Shown: piece by piece, positions 43,046 through 52,034 of the stretch
Numbering within the stretch: the stretch's first letter is position 1
Layout: the number at the start of each line of letters is the position of its first letter
DNA from: SIG452 sp045541975
GTDB taxonomy: Bacteria; Bacillota; Clostridia; UMGS1840
Length of the DNA stretch: 64,000 nucleotides
Reading direction: 5' to 3'
Assembly: GCA_045541975.1 (NCBI GenBank)
Contig: JAZQKB010000036.1
Location: forward strand, 1 to 64,000
The notes under the pieces: generated by a model
The model's input: the letters and a program-made list of their open reading frames with translations, nothing else
Database searches by the model: none
What the model was told of the DNA's origin: nothing
Position numbers and translations under genes: made by a program

Positions 43046-44404
43046 CTACCTTAAAATATCACTGATATCGGTAAAGCCTTTATGGATGCTTACCACAATC
43101 ACCGTGTCACCGGGAAGGAGCATATCCTTGCCTCGGGGAGTGATAATGTTACCCTGACGGTTGATGCAGGCAATTAAGATGCCCGGCTTTAAAGACAGGG
43201 TTTCCAAGGTTTTATTGGCAACGGGAGCGTTCTTTAGAATGTTAAACTCCAATGCTTCCGCTTTGCCGTCTAAAATTTCGTGCATGGTTTCAATATTACT
43301 GCCGATAGAATTATTCTTTGCACGAACAAATCTTAAAATGTATTCTGCGGTTAAATCTTTGGGATAGATGATGGTGTCCAGACCTAAATTACTGATTACC
43401 TCATCATAGGCAGTACGGCTGATTTTAGTGATGGTTTTGCCTTCGGTACGGGTTTTGGCATACAAAGAAAGCATCACATTTTCTTCATCCAGATTGGTCA
43501 GTGCCACAAAGGATTCGGTGGAATCAATGCCTTCTTCCAATAAAAGACGGTTTTCGGTGCCGTCTCCGTTGATGACGGTTGCTTTTGGTAAAATCGAGCA
43601 AAGCTCGTCACAACGGGCGGACTTTTGCTCTATGATTTTCACGTCAATGCCTGCTTTTATGAGCAGATTGGACAGGTAAACCGCAGTTTCGCCACCACCC
43701 ACAATCATGGTGTTTTTCACTTTGCCGGTTTTTAAGCCGATTTTTTTGAAGAAATGGGTGGCATCCCGCACGGTTGCCACAATGCTGACATAGTCCCCTG
43801 CTTTTAAGATAAAGTCACCGCCGGGGATGAAAACTTCGTCTCCACGCTCAACGCCGCAAATTAAAATGTTGCAACCAAGCTTCTGAGAAATATCCATCAG
43901 CTTTAATTCGCAAAGGGGAGAATTGTCTGCAATTTTAAATTTTAAAATTTCCACTCTGCCTTTGGCAAAGGTATCAATCTGAACGGCAGAGGGAAACCGG
44001 AGCAGTCTTGCCATTTCCCGAGCGGCAATTAGTTCGGGATTGATAATCATAGCAAGACCCAAATCCTCCCGGAAGAGCTGAATTTCATTCTGATATTCGG
44101 GATTTCTCACACGGGCAATGGTGTTGCAGCTGCTTAATTTTCGGGCAATCAGACAGGTAAGCAAATTGAGCTCGTCTGACTGGGTCACGGCGATTAAAAT
44201 ATCTGCCTGACGGATGCCTGCTTCCTCCAACACGTCAATGCTGGCACCGCTCCCCGTGATTCCCATCACGTCGTATGCATTCACGATATCTGCCAACACA
44301 GACTGACGAAGGTCAATCACAGTAATAGAATGTTCGTTTTCCCGACTCAAACGTTCTGCCAATTTGTGGCCAACTTTTCCAAGTCCCACAATGATAATAT
44401 TCAT
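43046..44404 (-). CDS. trkA: Trk potassium uptake regulatory protein TrkA
   Basis: A cytosolic ring-forming regulator of TrkH that binds NAD(H) or nucleotides. Its 452 residues hold two tandem RCK units. Seen: IIIVGLGKVGHKLAERL at the N-terminus and a second Rossmann motif NTMIVGGGETAVYLSNLL near residue 230, each followed by an RCK-C domain. First gene of the trkA-trkH-rodA operon, with its own consensus promoter. Confidence 0.96.
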   Translation of the reverse strand: MNIIIVGLGKVGHKLAERLSRENEHSITVIDLRQSVLADIVNAYDVMGITGSGASIDVLEEAGIRQADILIAVTQSDELNLLTCLIARKLSSCNTIARVRNPEYQNEIQLFREDLGLAMIINPELIAAREMARLLRFPSAVQIDTFAKGRVEILKFKIADNSPLCELKLMDISQKLGCNILICGVERGDEVFIPGGDFILKAGDYVSIVATVRDATHFFKKIGLKTGKVKNTMIVGGGETAVYLSNLLIKAGIDVKIIEQKSARCDELCSILPKATVINGDGTENRLLLEEGIDSTESFVALTNLDEENVMLSLYAKTRTEGKTITKISRTAYDEVISNLGLDTIIYPKDLTAEYILRFVRAKNNSIGSNIETMHEILDGKAEALEFNILKNAPVANKTLETLSLKPGILIACINRQGNIITPRGKDMLLPGDTVIVVSIHKGFTDISDILR

Positions 44405-44451
44405 AGATTCGCCTCTTTTTTAAGCATTGTAATCATACCATTCTATTCTAC

Positions 44452-44480
44452 ATTATAACAAATCGGTTTTTGAAAGTCAA
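44452..44480 (-). promoter_or_regulatory. trkA-trkH-rodA promoter
   Basis: Minus strand: TTGACT (44475-44480), a 17-nt spacer and TATAAT (44452-44457). Confidence 0.85.
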
Positions 44481-44520
44481 GGAAATCACAAAATATCCTT
44501 AAATATCCTGCCCAAAGAAG

Positions 44521-44557
44521 AAAAGGACAATCCCCAACCTTGGGAGATTGCCCTTTT
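44521..44557 (-). terminator. Terminator of the AGCS symporter gene
   Basis: GGCAATCTCCC and GGGGATTGTCC on the minus strand, with mismatches, and a T-rich tail. Confidence 0.7.
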
Positions 44558-44576
44558 TATATGTGTCGCAGCTATT

Positions 44577-46091
44577 TTATAAGTCTTTTTCCTGCTCTTG
44601 CTGAATGTCGGGAAACACAGACAGCATGGGTTTTACATCCTTGCCTTTTAAATTTCTGTCCACATAGTTTCTGGTAATTTTAATCACCAGTCCGGATAAT
44701 GCTAATACCCCAATTAAGTTGGGCACCATCATTAAGCCGTTGAAGGTGTCGGAAATATCCCAAGCCAAGGAAGAGGTGAGCAGTGCACCTGCTAAAATAG
44801 TTGCTAAATGCAGGATTTTATAAATCAGTTTGGTTTTTTCGCCGAATAAGTATTCCCAGGCTTTGGCACCGTAGTGGTCCCAACCTAACACGGTAGTGAA
44901 GGCAAACAGTAAAATTGCAGTGGCGATAAACTGTTCCCCAACCACACCAAACACGCCGGAGAAGGCTTTTGCCACTAAGGTTGCATCGGTAACTTCTCCC
45001 ACCAGAGCGCCAGTGTCTAAGTTAATCATACCGGAGGTCAATACTACCAGTGCAGTCATAGTGCAAACAATCATGGTGTCTGCAAACACTTCAAAAATAC
45101 CCCACAAACCTTGGCGGACAGGCTCTTTCACGTTGGAATTACTATGCACCATTACGGAAGAACCAAGACCTGCTTCGTTGGAGAATACCCCACGTTTGCA
45201 ACCCTGGGTTACAATATCCTTCACCACAATACCGCCAACACCGCCCAAGGCTGCAGGCACAGTGAATGCATAGCGGAAAATGGAGGAAAAGGCAGCACCG
45301 ATTAACTGGTAGTTGCAAGCGATAACCACAATACTGCCGCCCACAAATAAAACCACCATAAAGGGAACCACTTTTTCTGCGAATGCAGCAATTCTCTTTA
45401 AACCGCCGATGATAATTAATGCGGCAATTACCAAAAGAACAATGCCGATAATCAGATGATAAACGGAAACGCCGGGATAAAGCATCTGAGAGGATAAAGC
45501 AGGAATATCAAATGCGGAAACTATATTGGCAACAATTTTGTTGATCTGACCCATTGCACCAATTCCGAAGGATGCCAAAATAGCAAAAACGGAGAATAAA
45601 ATCGCTAAGATTTTACCAATCCATTTACAGCCCTTCATTTTGCCAAGACCGTCTTCTAAATAGTACATAGCCCCGCCGGACCATTCGCCTTCTTTGTTTT
45701 TTCTGCGGAAGAAAATTCCCAGCACATTTTCGGAATAGTTGGTCATCATACCGAAGAAAGCAGCAATCCACATCCAGAATACCGCACCGGGACCCCCTGC
45801 AACAATTGCAGTGGCAACCCCTGCAATGTTACCAACACCAATGGTGGCAGCCAAAGCGGTACAAAGTGCCTGAAACTGAGAAATGGATTTGCCTTTTACC
45901 TTACCGGAAACATCTTTTGAGAACAGTTTCCCCAAGGTTTCGGAAAACCAATGTTTGATATGAGTAATCTGAAATACTCCGGTAATCACAGTTGTTACAA
46001 AACCGGTAAGAAGCAGAAGATACAAGCCTTTGCCCCAGACGAAACTGTTGATTTCGCCGTTGAACCAAGTGAGCCAATTGAAAAAATCCAT
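44577..46091 (-). CDS. Sodium:alanine/glycine symporter (AGCS family)
   Basis: A Na+-coupled amino-acid importer, 504 residues and about ten to eleven membrane segments. Seen: the family signature ATIGVGNIAGVATAIVAGGPGAVFWMW near residue 95 and GCKRGVFSNEAGLGSS. AGCS proteins take up alanine or glycine. The tandem glycine riboswitch directly upstream argues strongly that glycine is a substrate here. The start follows AAGGAAGG. It is a single-gene unit. Confidence 0.96.
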   Translation of the reverse strand: MDFFNWLTWFNGEINSFVWGKGLYLLLLTGFVTTVITGVFQITHIKHWFSETLGKLFSKDVSGKVKGKSISQFQALCTALAATIGVGNIAGVATAIVAGGPGAVFWMWIAAFFGMMTNYSENVLGIFFRRKNKEGEWSGGAMYYLEDGLGKMKGCKWIGKILAILFSVFAILASFGIGAMGQINKIVANIVSAFDIPALSSQMLYPGVSVYHLIIGIVLLVIAALIIIGGLKRIAAFAEKVVPFMVVLFVGGSIVVIACNYQLIGAAFSSIFRYAFTVPAALGGVGGIVVKDIVTQGCKRGVFSNEAGLGSSVMVHSNSNVKEPVRQGLWGIFEVFADTMIVCTMTALVVLTSGMINLDTGALVGEVTDATLVAKAFSGVFGVVGEQFIATAILLFAFTTVLGWDHYGAKAWEYLFGEKTKLIYKILHLATILAGALLTSSLAWDISDTFNGLMMVPNLIGVLALSGLVIKITRNYVDRNLKGKDVKPMLSVFPDIQQEQEKDL

Positions 46092-46133
46092 GTTTTTTTC
46101 CTTCCTTTTTTCGTCAAAATAATAAAAATGTAT

Positions 46134-46170
46134 AAAAAAACGGAGTCTTTATGACATCATAAAAACTCCG
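46134..46170 (-). terminator. Expression-platform terminator of the glycine riboswitch
   Basis: Minus strand: CGGAGTTTTTATGA and TCATAAAGACTCCG (one mismatch region) followed by seven T, between the second aptamer and the symporter start. Confidence 0.85.
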
Positions 46171-46204
46171 AATTGGTCCATATAACCCTATTAAGTCACC
46201 AAAA

Positions 46205-46400
46205 AAAGATGACTGTTTCTCCGTCCTTTTGCCTGAGAGATTAGCCCATATGAGCTTTACACCTTCGGCATCCTTGATCTTTTCCGTTTTTCGGGAAAAG
46301 GGACTTCTCCGGAGCGCTATCCGTTTGCAGTCTTTGCTAAAAGCGCCTGAGAGCATTACTCCTTCGGCAAGGCATCCGCCTTTCTCCTGCATCCTTCACT
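46205..46400 (-). promoter_or_regulatory. Tandem glycine riboswitch
   Basis: Two type-matching aptamers in a row on the minus strand. Aptamer 1 runs from GCAGGAGAAAGGCGGATGCC through GCCGAAGGAGTAATGCTCTC to CAGGCGC. Aptamer 2 begins at CCGGAGAAGTCCC, contains GCCGAAGGTGTAAAGCTC and CTCTCAGGCAAAAGGACGG, and ends near 46214. These are the conserved cores of the class. It is followed by an intrinsic terminator and the symporter gene. Ligand-dependent read-through (ON switch) is usual for the class; the direction here is inferred. Confidence 0.96.
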
Positions 46401-46427
46401 TAGCACAATATGCATTTGTCTTGGGGC

Positions 46428-46456
46428 ATTATAAACCTTTTTCTGCGGTTTGTCAA
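46428..46456 (-). promoter_or_regulatory. Promoter of the glycine riboswitch transcript
   Basis: Minus strand: TTGACA (46451-46456), a 17-nt spacer and TATAAT (46428-46433). Confidence 0.92.
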
Positions 46457-46488
46457 CCCTTTTTTGACAAATTTTTATTCTTTTCTTC

Positions 46489-47352
46489 TTATTCCTTGGT
46501 TAATTCCTTAATTTCCTGGGAATCCTGCTCCTCATGCACCACAGCCTGACGGATAATTTTCACGTCTTTTTTATGGTAGGTGCCAACTGCTTCCGTGTCG
46601 GAAGAAACAGCACGGAGCATCCCGGTGATAACGTTAACGTCAATCACGGTTCCTTCACCGCCACCGGGTAATTTCACGATGGAGCCGTGGCGGGGAGTGT
46701 CTTTCCACATATCTTCGTAGGAGGACTGCTCATAGTTTAAGCAACACATCAGTCTTCCGCAGGCACCGGAAATTTTGGTGGGATTTAAAGAAAGGTTCTG
46801 GTCCTTTGCCATTTTAATGGAAACGGGCTTAAACTCACACAAGAAGGTGGAGCAACAGCACTGCCGTCCGCAAGGGCCGAAGCATTTTAACATTTTAGCT
46901 TCGTCACGAACCCCTATCTGACGCAGTTCAATACGGGTACGGAACACGCTGGCTAAGTCTTTAACCAGTTCACGGAAGTCCACTCTGCCATCTGCAGAGA
47001 AATAGAAAAGCACTTTGCTTCTATCAAAGGTGTATTCCACTTCCAAAAGATTCATCTGAAGTCCGTGTTTTTTGATTTTTTCCTCAGCAATGGCAAAGGC
47101 TTTCTGTTCTTTTTCCTTATTCTCTGCCAGTTGTTTGGCATCCTCTTCGGTAGCAATACGGATAACGGGTTTTAAGGGAGGAACCAGATCCTCCTCGGGC
47201 ACCATGGAGTTTCCTCGAACAACTTTTCCGTATTCCAAGCCACGGGCAGTTTCCACAATTACCGAATCCTCTGCCGTTACGGTAAGGCCGTTGGGGTCAA
47301 AGTAGTAAACCTTGCCGAAATCTTTAAATTTTACACTGATTACTTCTATCAT
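46489..47352 (-). CDS. ricT: PSP1-domain protein RicT (YaaT)
   Basis: A 287-residue protein. Seen: the N-terminal PSP1 domain (VISVKFKDFGKVYYFDP) and the cysteine-rich centre with MLKCFGPCGRQCCCSTFLCEF and ACGRLMCCLNYEQSSY. In Bacillus, YaaT/RicT joins RicA and RicF in an iron-sulfur complex that stimulates RNase Y processing. It lies three bases after holB, the same order as in Bacillus (holB-yaaT), which supports orthology. C-terminal residues after about 260 are acidic and low in complexity. Confidence 0.94.
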   Translation of the reverse strand: MIEVISVKFKDFGKVYYFDPNGLTVTAEDSVIVETARGLEYGKVVRGNSMVPEEDLVPPLKPVIRIATEEDAKQLAENKEKEQKAFAIAEEKIKKHGLQMNLLEVEYTFDRSKVLFYFSADGRVDFRELVKDLASVFRTRIELRQIGVRDEAKMLKCFGPCGRQCCCSTFLCEFKPVSIKMAKDQNLSLNPTKISGACGRLMCCLNYEQSSYEDMWKDTPRHGSIVKLPGGGEGTVIDVNVITGMLRAVSSDTEAVGTYHKKDVKIIRQAVVHEEQDSQEIKELTKE

Positions 47353-47355
47353 AGG

Positions 47356-48309
47356 TTAATAAATCCTTTCTTCGTTCAGATGGGCTTTCATCGAAAGCAA
47401 TGCTCCCAGCACCGAAATGGCGAAGTTACCGTTCTGGGCAAGAGCCTTTGCCAGACCCGTAATATCTTCATATAAGTGAGAAGCTTCTGCCAAACTGATT
47501 TTTGGCGTTTCGGACCAGTCGGTATTTTTTCGGAGGGACTTGTCCTCCAACGAAGCATCGTAGACCAGACTGGCAAAAATGTCCAGCACTCTTAAAACTT
47601 CCTTTTCGTAGGTATGAAAATCACGGTACAGGCGCACCACATCCTTGGCGGTGCGGTTTTTTAGGAGCAGTCCCCCATCCCGCAAAACGGTCTGACGCAT
47701 GGTTTTGTAATCCTCTGAATCGGCAAGTGCCAGCGCTTCGGTTACAGAACCTTTGGAAAGGGTCAGAATTTCCTCGGTGGGAGTGGGTAACTGATGTTTA
47801 TAGAAATATTCTTTTAATTCTTTGGGAGTAAGCTCGGGGCAACGGATTTTTACCCCACGGGACAAAATGGTGGGAAGCAGTCCCGTAAGTGAATTGGTCA
47901 CCAATAAAATCACCGCATACTGAGGCGGTTCTTCAAACACTTTTAACAGCGCATTCTGAGCGCCCGTGGTCATTTTTTCGGCGTCTTTTATGAGATAAAT
48001 TTTTTTATGAAAATGAAACGGTTTTAAATAAATTTCGGTCGTCAATTCCCGAATCTGATTGACGGAAATCGAGCGGTCACCCTCTAAAATCTGAATGTCG
48101 GATGTGGAGTAAAACTGTTTGCAGGCAGCACAAACTCCGCATCCCGTGTGGTGTTCACAAACGATGGCTTTGGCAAATTCCAGCGCCAGGGTGGTTTTGC
48201 CCACACCGTCGATGCCGTGAAAAATATATGCATGGCTCAGCTTTCCCGTTTGGATTGCATTTTGCAACAGCTTTTTGGGAAGCTCCTGCCCCAAAACCGC
48301 ATCAAACAT
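47356..48309 (-). CDS. holB: DNA polymerase III delta' subunit
   Basis: A clamp-loader subunit of the replicative polymerase, 317 residues. Seen: the RFC-like start FDAVLGQELPKKLLQNAI, Walker A GIDGVGKTTLALEFA (here intact), the zinc ligands CEHHTGCGVCAAC, and the sensor KDAEKMTTGAQNALLKVFEEPP. The start follows GAGGAG, which belongs to the last unit of a threefold leader repeat. It forms an operon with ricT, and degV and ybeY lie upstream on the same strand. Confidence 0.95.
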   Translation of the reverse strand: MFDAVLGQELPKKLLQNAIQTGKLSHAYIFHGIDGVGKTTLALEFAKAIVCEHHTGCGVCAACKQFYSTSDIQILEGDRSISVNQIRELTTEIYLKPFHFHKKIYLIKDAEKMTTGAQNALLKVFEEPPQYAVILLVTNSLTGLLPTILSRGVKIRCPELTPKELKEYFYKHQLPTPTEEILTLSKGSVTEALALADSEDYKTMRQTVLRDGGLLLKNRTAKDVVRLYRDFHTYEKEVLRVLDIFASLVYDASLEDKSLRKNTDWSETPKISLAEASHLYEDITGLAKALAQNGNFAISVLGALLSMKAHLNEERIY

Positions 48310-48316
48310 TGTTTTT

Positions 48317-48547
48317 TGCTCCTCGTCTTTCTTAGGATAATCGATATTCTACATTATCCGACTCTGTTAAAACACAGCTCTTCTAAAAATATTTCAATCC
48401 TCGTCTTTCTTAGGATAATCAAAATTCTACATCCTTCGACTCTGTTAAAACACCGCTTTTCTAAAAAATTTGCTCCTCGTCTTTCTTAGGATAATCGAAA
48501 TTCTACATTATCCGACTCTGTTAAAACACCGCTCTTCTAAAAAATTA
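48317..48547 (-). repeat. Three tandem ~76-bp repeats in the holB leader
   Basis: Units begin at about 48321, 48399 and 48475 (periods 78 and 76). On the minus strand each reads TTTTAGAAGAGC, GTTTTAACAGAGTCG, a hairpin GGATAAT/ATTATCC, then TAAGAAAGACGAGGA. The hairpin is perfect in two units and disrupted in the middle one. The GAGGAGCAAA at the end of the unit nearest the gene is the holB ribosome binding site; another unit carries it unused. Confidence 0.88.
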
Positions 48548-48561
48548 ATCCTCAAATTTTT

Positions 48562-48671
48562 AATGAATCGTGAAGAACGAAGAATGAAAAATTATGGTGG
48601 CAGGTAAAGCCTGCATCATATTATGCGCCTATCGGACGCCACCGCAATTATTCATTTTTCACGATTCATTC
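48562..48671. repeat. MITE-like palindrome with 13-bp terminal inverted repeats
   Basis: AATGAATCGTGAA (48562-48574) and TTCACGATTCATT (48658-48670) are perfect inverted repeats. The inner arms ATGGTGGC and GCCACCGC are also paired. It has the same plan as the element at 3281-3392. Its right end overlaps the ybeY stop codon, so it could have altered the ybeY C-terminus. Confidence 0.75.
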
Positions 48672-49157
48672 TTCCGCAAATTTTGTTAAAGACAAAATTT
48701 GCTTCTCTTTGGCACGCATTATGACTTTATCCTCGTCCACCATATGGTCGTAACCAAACAAATGGAGTAAGCCATGAAGGGTTAAATAGCATAATTCCCT
48801 TTGGTAGGTGTGGCCGTATTCTTCTGCTTGCGACACGATTTTCTCGTGGGAAAGCATCAAGTCCCCCAGCACCACCAGTCCCGTTTCGGGGTCAAAATCG
48901 TATTCCTGCAGTTCTTCCAGAAGCACTTCAGGTTCTTTGTAAAATAACATGGGAAAAGACAGCACATCGGTGGGTTTATCAATGTCCCTTTGCTCACGGT
49001 TAATCTGACGGATGGTTTCATTATCCGTCACCGTAACGGTCAAAAGCACTTCAAATGCGGGATTTAAAATATCCAGACACTGATTTAAAAATGCAGTTAA
49101 CTCATCCTCACGGGAAAACACGTCTTCCACTTCGTTATAAAACTCTATTTTATGCAT
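48666..49157 (-). CDS. ybeY: Endoribonuclease YbeY
   Basis: A zinc-dependent RNase needed for rRNA maturation and quality control, 163 residues. Seen: the metal motif HGLLHLFGYDH near residue 128-138 and the conserved INREQRDIDKPTDVLSFP. It lies ten bases after degV. The last codons overlap a MITE-like palindrome. Its usual neighbours (phoH, era) are not here. Confidence 0.96.
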   Translation of the reverse strand: MHKIEFYNEVEDVFSREDELTAFLNQCLDILNPAFEVLLTVTVTDNETIRQINREQRDIDKPTDVLSFPMLFYKEPEVLLEELQEYDFDPETGLVVLGDLMLSHEKIVSQAEEYGHTYQRELCYLTLHGLLHLFGYDHMVDEDKVIMRAKEKQILSLTKFAEE

Positions 49158-49167
49158 GGTGATCCTC

Positions 49168-50046
49168 TTAATAAAGTACCTGCTGGTCTCGTTTTTCGCC
49201 TAAATAACAAATTCCCACAACTTCGGGACCTGCATTAATCACGATGCAGGGGCCAATCAGCACGGTTTCCAGCGGTTTTTCCTTGATGGTATCTTTGGCA
49301 AGCTTCACAAAATCCTTGCCGTCATTTCTGCCGTGAAGCAGAATATATTTCTTATCGGCACCCATTCGTTCTGCTGCAATTTTGCAGAGCGTATCCATGG
49401 ATTTTGGGATGCCCCGAACCTTCTGGCTGGTCACGGAATCTCCACCCGTTAAGCACATAATGGGTTTAATGCCCAAAAGCTCTCCCGCAATGGCTGCAGC
49501 GCCGCCGATTCTGCCTGATTTTTTAGCATACTTCAAATCAAACACGGTGAAATATACTTCCAAACGGCTAAACCAGTCTTCCAGATAATTTAAAATAATT
49601 TCTGCAGGCTTGCCGTCTTTCGCCATTTTTGCCGCCTGGATAACAGGGTAACCGTAACAATAGCTGTATGCACTTGTATCTACCACGGTAATTTTCATTT
49701 TGCAGTCTGGCATATCGCCGTAAAACATCTGACGTGCCAGCTGGGCAGAATTGTTGGTAGAAGACGCTTTTCCGTTAATGGTCACAATAATAAAATCGGT
49801 CACATCGTCTTTATAGGCAGCTTTGATGGCATCTAAAAATTCAAAGGGAGGAATCTGTGCCGTGGTGGGGATTTCGTCTCCCTCAGGCAGAAGATTGTAA
49901 AACTCCTCTTTGGTAAAATCATAAGCTTCTTTATATTCTTTCTGATTCATGGTAATGGTCATGGGAAGCAGTTGGATATCGTATTTTTGCGCAGTTTTTA
50001 AGTCGATATCACTTGCGGTGTCCACACAGATTCTGATGTTTGCCAT
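49168..50046 (-). CDS. DegV family fatty-acid-binding protein
   Basis: A 292-residue protein of the DegV fold. It matches family features: an N-terminal CVDTASDIDLKTAQKYDIQLLPMTI, TTAQIPP and the lipid-carboxylate loop SSTNNSAQLARQM. Relatives (FakB) bind fatty acids and present them to the kinase FakA; no FakA gene is nearby, so the role is inferred. The start follows AAGGAG. First gene of the degV-ybeY unit, with a consensus promoter upstream. Confidence 0.9.
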   Translation of the reverse strand: MANIRICVDTASDIDLKTAQKYDIQLLPMTITMNQKEYKEAYDFTKEEFYNLLPEGDEIPTTAQIPPFEFLDAIKAAYKDDVTDFIIVTINGKASSTNNSAQLARQMFYGDMPDCKMKITVVDTSAYSYCYGYPVIQAAKMAKDGKPAEIILNYLEDWFSRLEVYFTVFDLKYAKKSGRIGGAAAIAGELLGIKPIMCLTGGDSVTSQKVRGIPKSMDTLCKIAAERMGADKKYILLHGRNDGKDFVKLAKDTIKEKPLETVLIGPCIVINAGPEVVGICYLGEKRDQQVLY

Positions 50047-50098
50047 GTGCAGTTCACTCCTTTTAAGAATCGGGATGTTTTATGGTAATCCACAGTAT

Positions 50099-50127
50099 AT
50101 TATACTATACATTTTTTAAAATAGCAA
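50099..50127 (-). promoter_or_regulatory. degV promoter
   Basis: Minus strand: TTGCTA (50122-50127), a 17-nt spacer and TATAAT (50099-50104). Confidence 0.75.
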
Positions 50128-50190
50128 GATGATTTTCAAATTTTTTTAGGGGACTTTGGCAAACATTTTTTCCTTTTTCATAAAAAATGG

Positions 50191-50219
50191 TTGAATTTTT
50201 GGGAAAACTATAGTATAAT
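50191..50219 (+). promoter_or_regulatory. ilvE promoter
   Basis: TTGAAT (50191-50196), a 17-nt spacer and TATAAT (50214-50219), divergent from the degV promoter. Confidence 0.85.
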
Positions 50220-50262
50220 GAAAGGAAATCACAGATTTGATATCAGGAAAGGCGTGTTGATT

Positions 50263-51327
50263 ATGGAAATTACAATTACCAGAACCCAAACCCCCAAACA
50301 GAAACCCGACCAGTCCAACTTAGGCTTCGGTAAAATCTTTACCGACCATATGTTTGAAATGGAATATACCGAAGGAATCGGCTGGCATGATGCCAAAATC
50401 CTTCCCGTACATAACTTAAGCCTCCATCCTGCCTGCATGGTGTTCCACTACGGTCAGGAAATGTTTGAAGGCTTAAAAGCTTATCGCGGAAAAGACGGCA
50501 AGGTTCGTCTGTTCCGTCCCGACATGAACGCAAAAAGAACCAACAATACCAATGACCGTCTCTGCATTCCCCACATTCCCGTGGAAGACTTTGTGGAAGC
50601 GGTAAAAGCTGTGGTAAAAGTGGATGAAGACTGGATTCCCACTGCAGACGGCACCTCTTTATACATCCGTCCTTTCATCATTGCAACGGATGAATTTTTA
50701 GGTGTTGCACCCTCTAAAACCTATAAGTTTATGATTATTCTTTCTCCCTCCGGAGCATACTACGCAAGCGGTTTAGCTCCCGTTGGTATCTGGATTGAAG
50801 ACGAATATGTGCGTGCCGTAAAAGGCGGTATCGGCTTTGCCAAAACCGGCGGTAACTACGCTGCATCCTTAGCAGCTCAGGTAAAAGCTCATGATGACGG
50901 CTATTCTCAGGTGCTTTGGTTAGACGGTGTGGAACGAAAATACATTGAAGAAGTGGGCGCAATGAACATCTTCTTTAAAATTGACGGCAAGATTGTGACT
51001 CCTGCTTTAAACGGTTCTATCTTACCCGGCGTTACCCGTGACAGTGTAATTGCCCTTTGCAAAAAAATGGGTCTGCCCGTGGAAGAAAGAAAAATCAGTG
51101 CAGAAGAACTGATTGCGGCGCAAAAAGCAGGCAAATTAGAAGAATGCTTCGGTTCCGGTACTGCAGCGGTTATTTCTCCCGTTGGCAAACTCCGTTACAA
51201 AGACGATGTGATGATGATCAACAACAACGAAATCGGTCCTGTATCCCAGAAACTGTATGATACCATCACCGGTATTCAGTGGGGTAAAATCGAAGACGAT
51301 ATGGGCTGGACTGTGGAAGTGAAATAA
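50263..51327 (+). CDS. ilvE: Branched-chain amino acid aminotransferase
   Basis: A fold-type IV PLP enzyme that transaminates leucine, isoleucine and valine, 354 residues (the longer type II form). Seen: LGFGKIFTDHMFEMEY, FHYGQEMFEGLKAYRG, then GGIGFAKTGGNYAASL, and EEVGAMNIFF with LNGSILPGVTRDS near the cofactor. I chose the ATG at 50263: an ATG 24 codons upstream overlaps the promoter. Its own promoter, no other ilv or leu gene beside it, and a 90-bp gap to the divIVA-like gene suggest a single-gene unit. Confidence 0.95.
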   Translation: MEITITRTQTPKQKPDQSNLGFGKIFTDHMFEMEYTEGIGWHDAKILPVHNLSLHPACMVFHYGQEMFEGLKAYRGKDGKVRLFRPDMNAKRTNNTNDRLCIPHIPVEDFVEAVKAVVKVDEDWIPTADGTSLYIRPFIIATDEFLGVAPSKTYKFMIILSPSGAYYASGLAPVGIWIEDEYVRAVKGGIGFAKTGGNYAASLAAQVKAHDDGYSQVLWLDGVERKYIEEVGAMNIFFKIDGKIVTPALNGSILPGVTRDSVIALCKKMGLPVEERKISAEELIAAQKAGKLEECFGSGTAAVISPVGKLRYKDDVMMINNNEIGPVSQKLYDTITGIQWGKIEDDMGWTVEVK

Positions 51328-51416
51328 GTTCGGGCGATTCCCTTAAGATACGGCAAAGCACGGAAAACACAAAATCCTGTGTTTTACGATACCAAAAGAA
51401 TCAGGAGTGTAGAGTT

Positions 51417-51977
51417 ATGCAGATAAACGGCTTTAAAAAATCCATGTTCGGTGGCCTGAAAAAAGAGGAAGTTCTTACCTATCTGGATCAGATGTCCCGT
51501 GATGTGGAAGCGAAAATCCGCAATAAGGATGACGATATCCGTGAGCTGAAAAAGGAAGTTTCCGAAAAGACAAACACCATTTCAGAATTAAAACAACAGC
51601 TGGAGGATCAAAAAACATCCTACGAGGAAAAGCTTGCCAACGAGCAAAAGGAAGCTGCCGAAAAGTTAGAACGTCTTCGTGAAGAATTTCGTAAAGAAAA
51701 AGAAGAAATGCAGGAAAAATTAAGCGATCTGAAGGCTCAGTTTACCCTGGAAAAAGAAAAAATCGGCCGTGCTTTAGTCACTGCAGAAGAAGCGGCAAAC
51801 AAAATTCTTGCCGATGCAGGCAAAGAAGCCGACGAAATGATTGCCGAAGCCAAACGGAAAGTAGACGTGGAAAAAGAACGCTACAAAAAGCAGAAAGCTG
51901 ATGTGACCGACTTTACCTACGATATTAAAAAATTAATGGAGAAGTTGACATCTGATTTGAAAGACCGCTTAGAATAA
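51417..51977 (+). CDS. DivIVA-like coiled-coil protein
   Basis: A 186-residue soluble protein. The first 25 residues (INGFKKSMFGGLKKEEVLTYLDQM) resemble the membrane-curvature-binding head of DivIVA/GpsB proteins. Residues 30-175 are almost continuous heptad-type coiled coil rich in Glu and Lys. Proteins of this kind mark division sites or poles and recruit partners. Whether it is DivIVA itself or another member is not clear. The start has AGGAG about nine bases upstream. A terminator from a repeat element follows. Confidence 0.75.
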   Translation: MQINGFKKSMFGGLKKEEVLTYLDQMSRDVEAKIRNKDDDIRELKKEVSEKTNTISELKQQLEDQKTSYEEKLANEQKEAAEKLERLREEFRKEKEEMQEKLSDLKAQFTLEKEKIGRALVTAEEAANKILADAGKEADEMIAEAKRKVDVEKERYKKQKADVTDFTYDIKKLMEKLTSDLKDRLE

Positions 51978-52003
51978 CGGCTTGAAAAAGAACACCGATC
52001 GCA

Positions 52004-52034
52004 AAAGGCATGGGAGTTTTCTCATGCCTTTTTG
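52004..52034 (+). terminator. Terminator of the DivIVA-like gene
   Basis: AAAAGGCATGGGAG-TTT-TCTCATGCCTTTT followed by T-rich sequence. Part of the composite repeat also found inverted at 27581-27760. Confidence 0.88.

Noticed and set aside
48317..48547. CRISPR array from three tandem units
   Set aside because: The whole 76-bp unit is conserved, with no unique spacers; it is a leader duplication.
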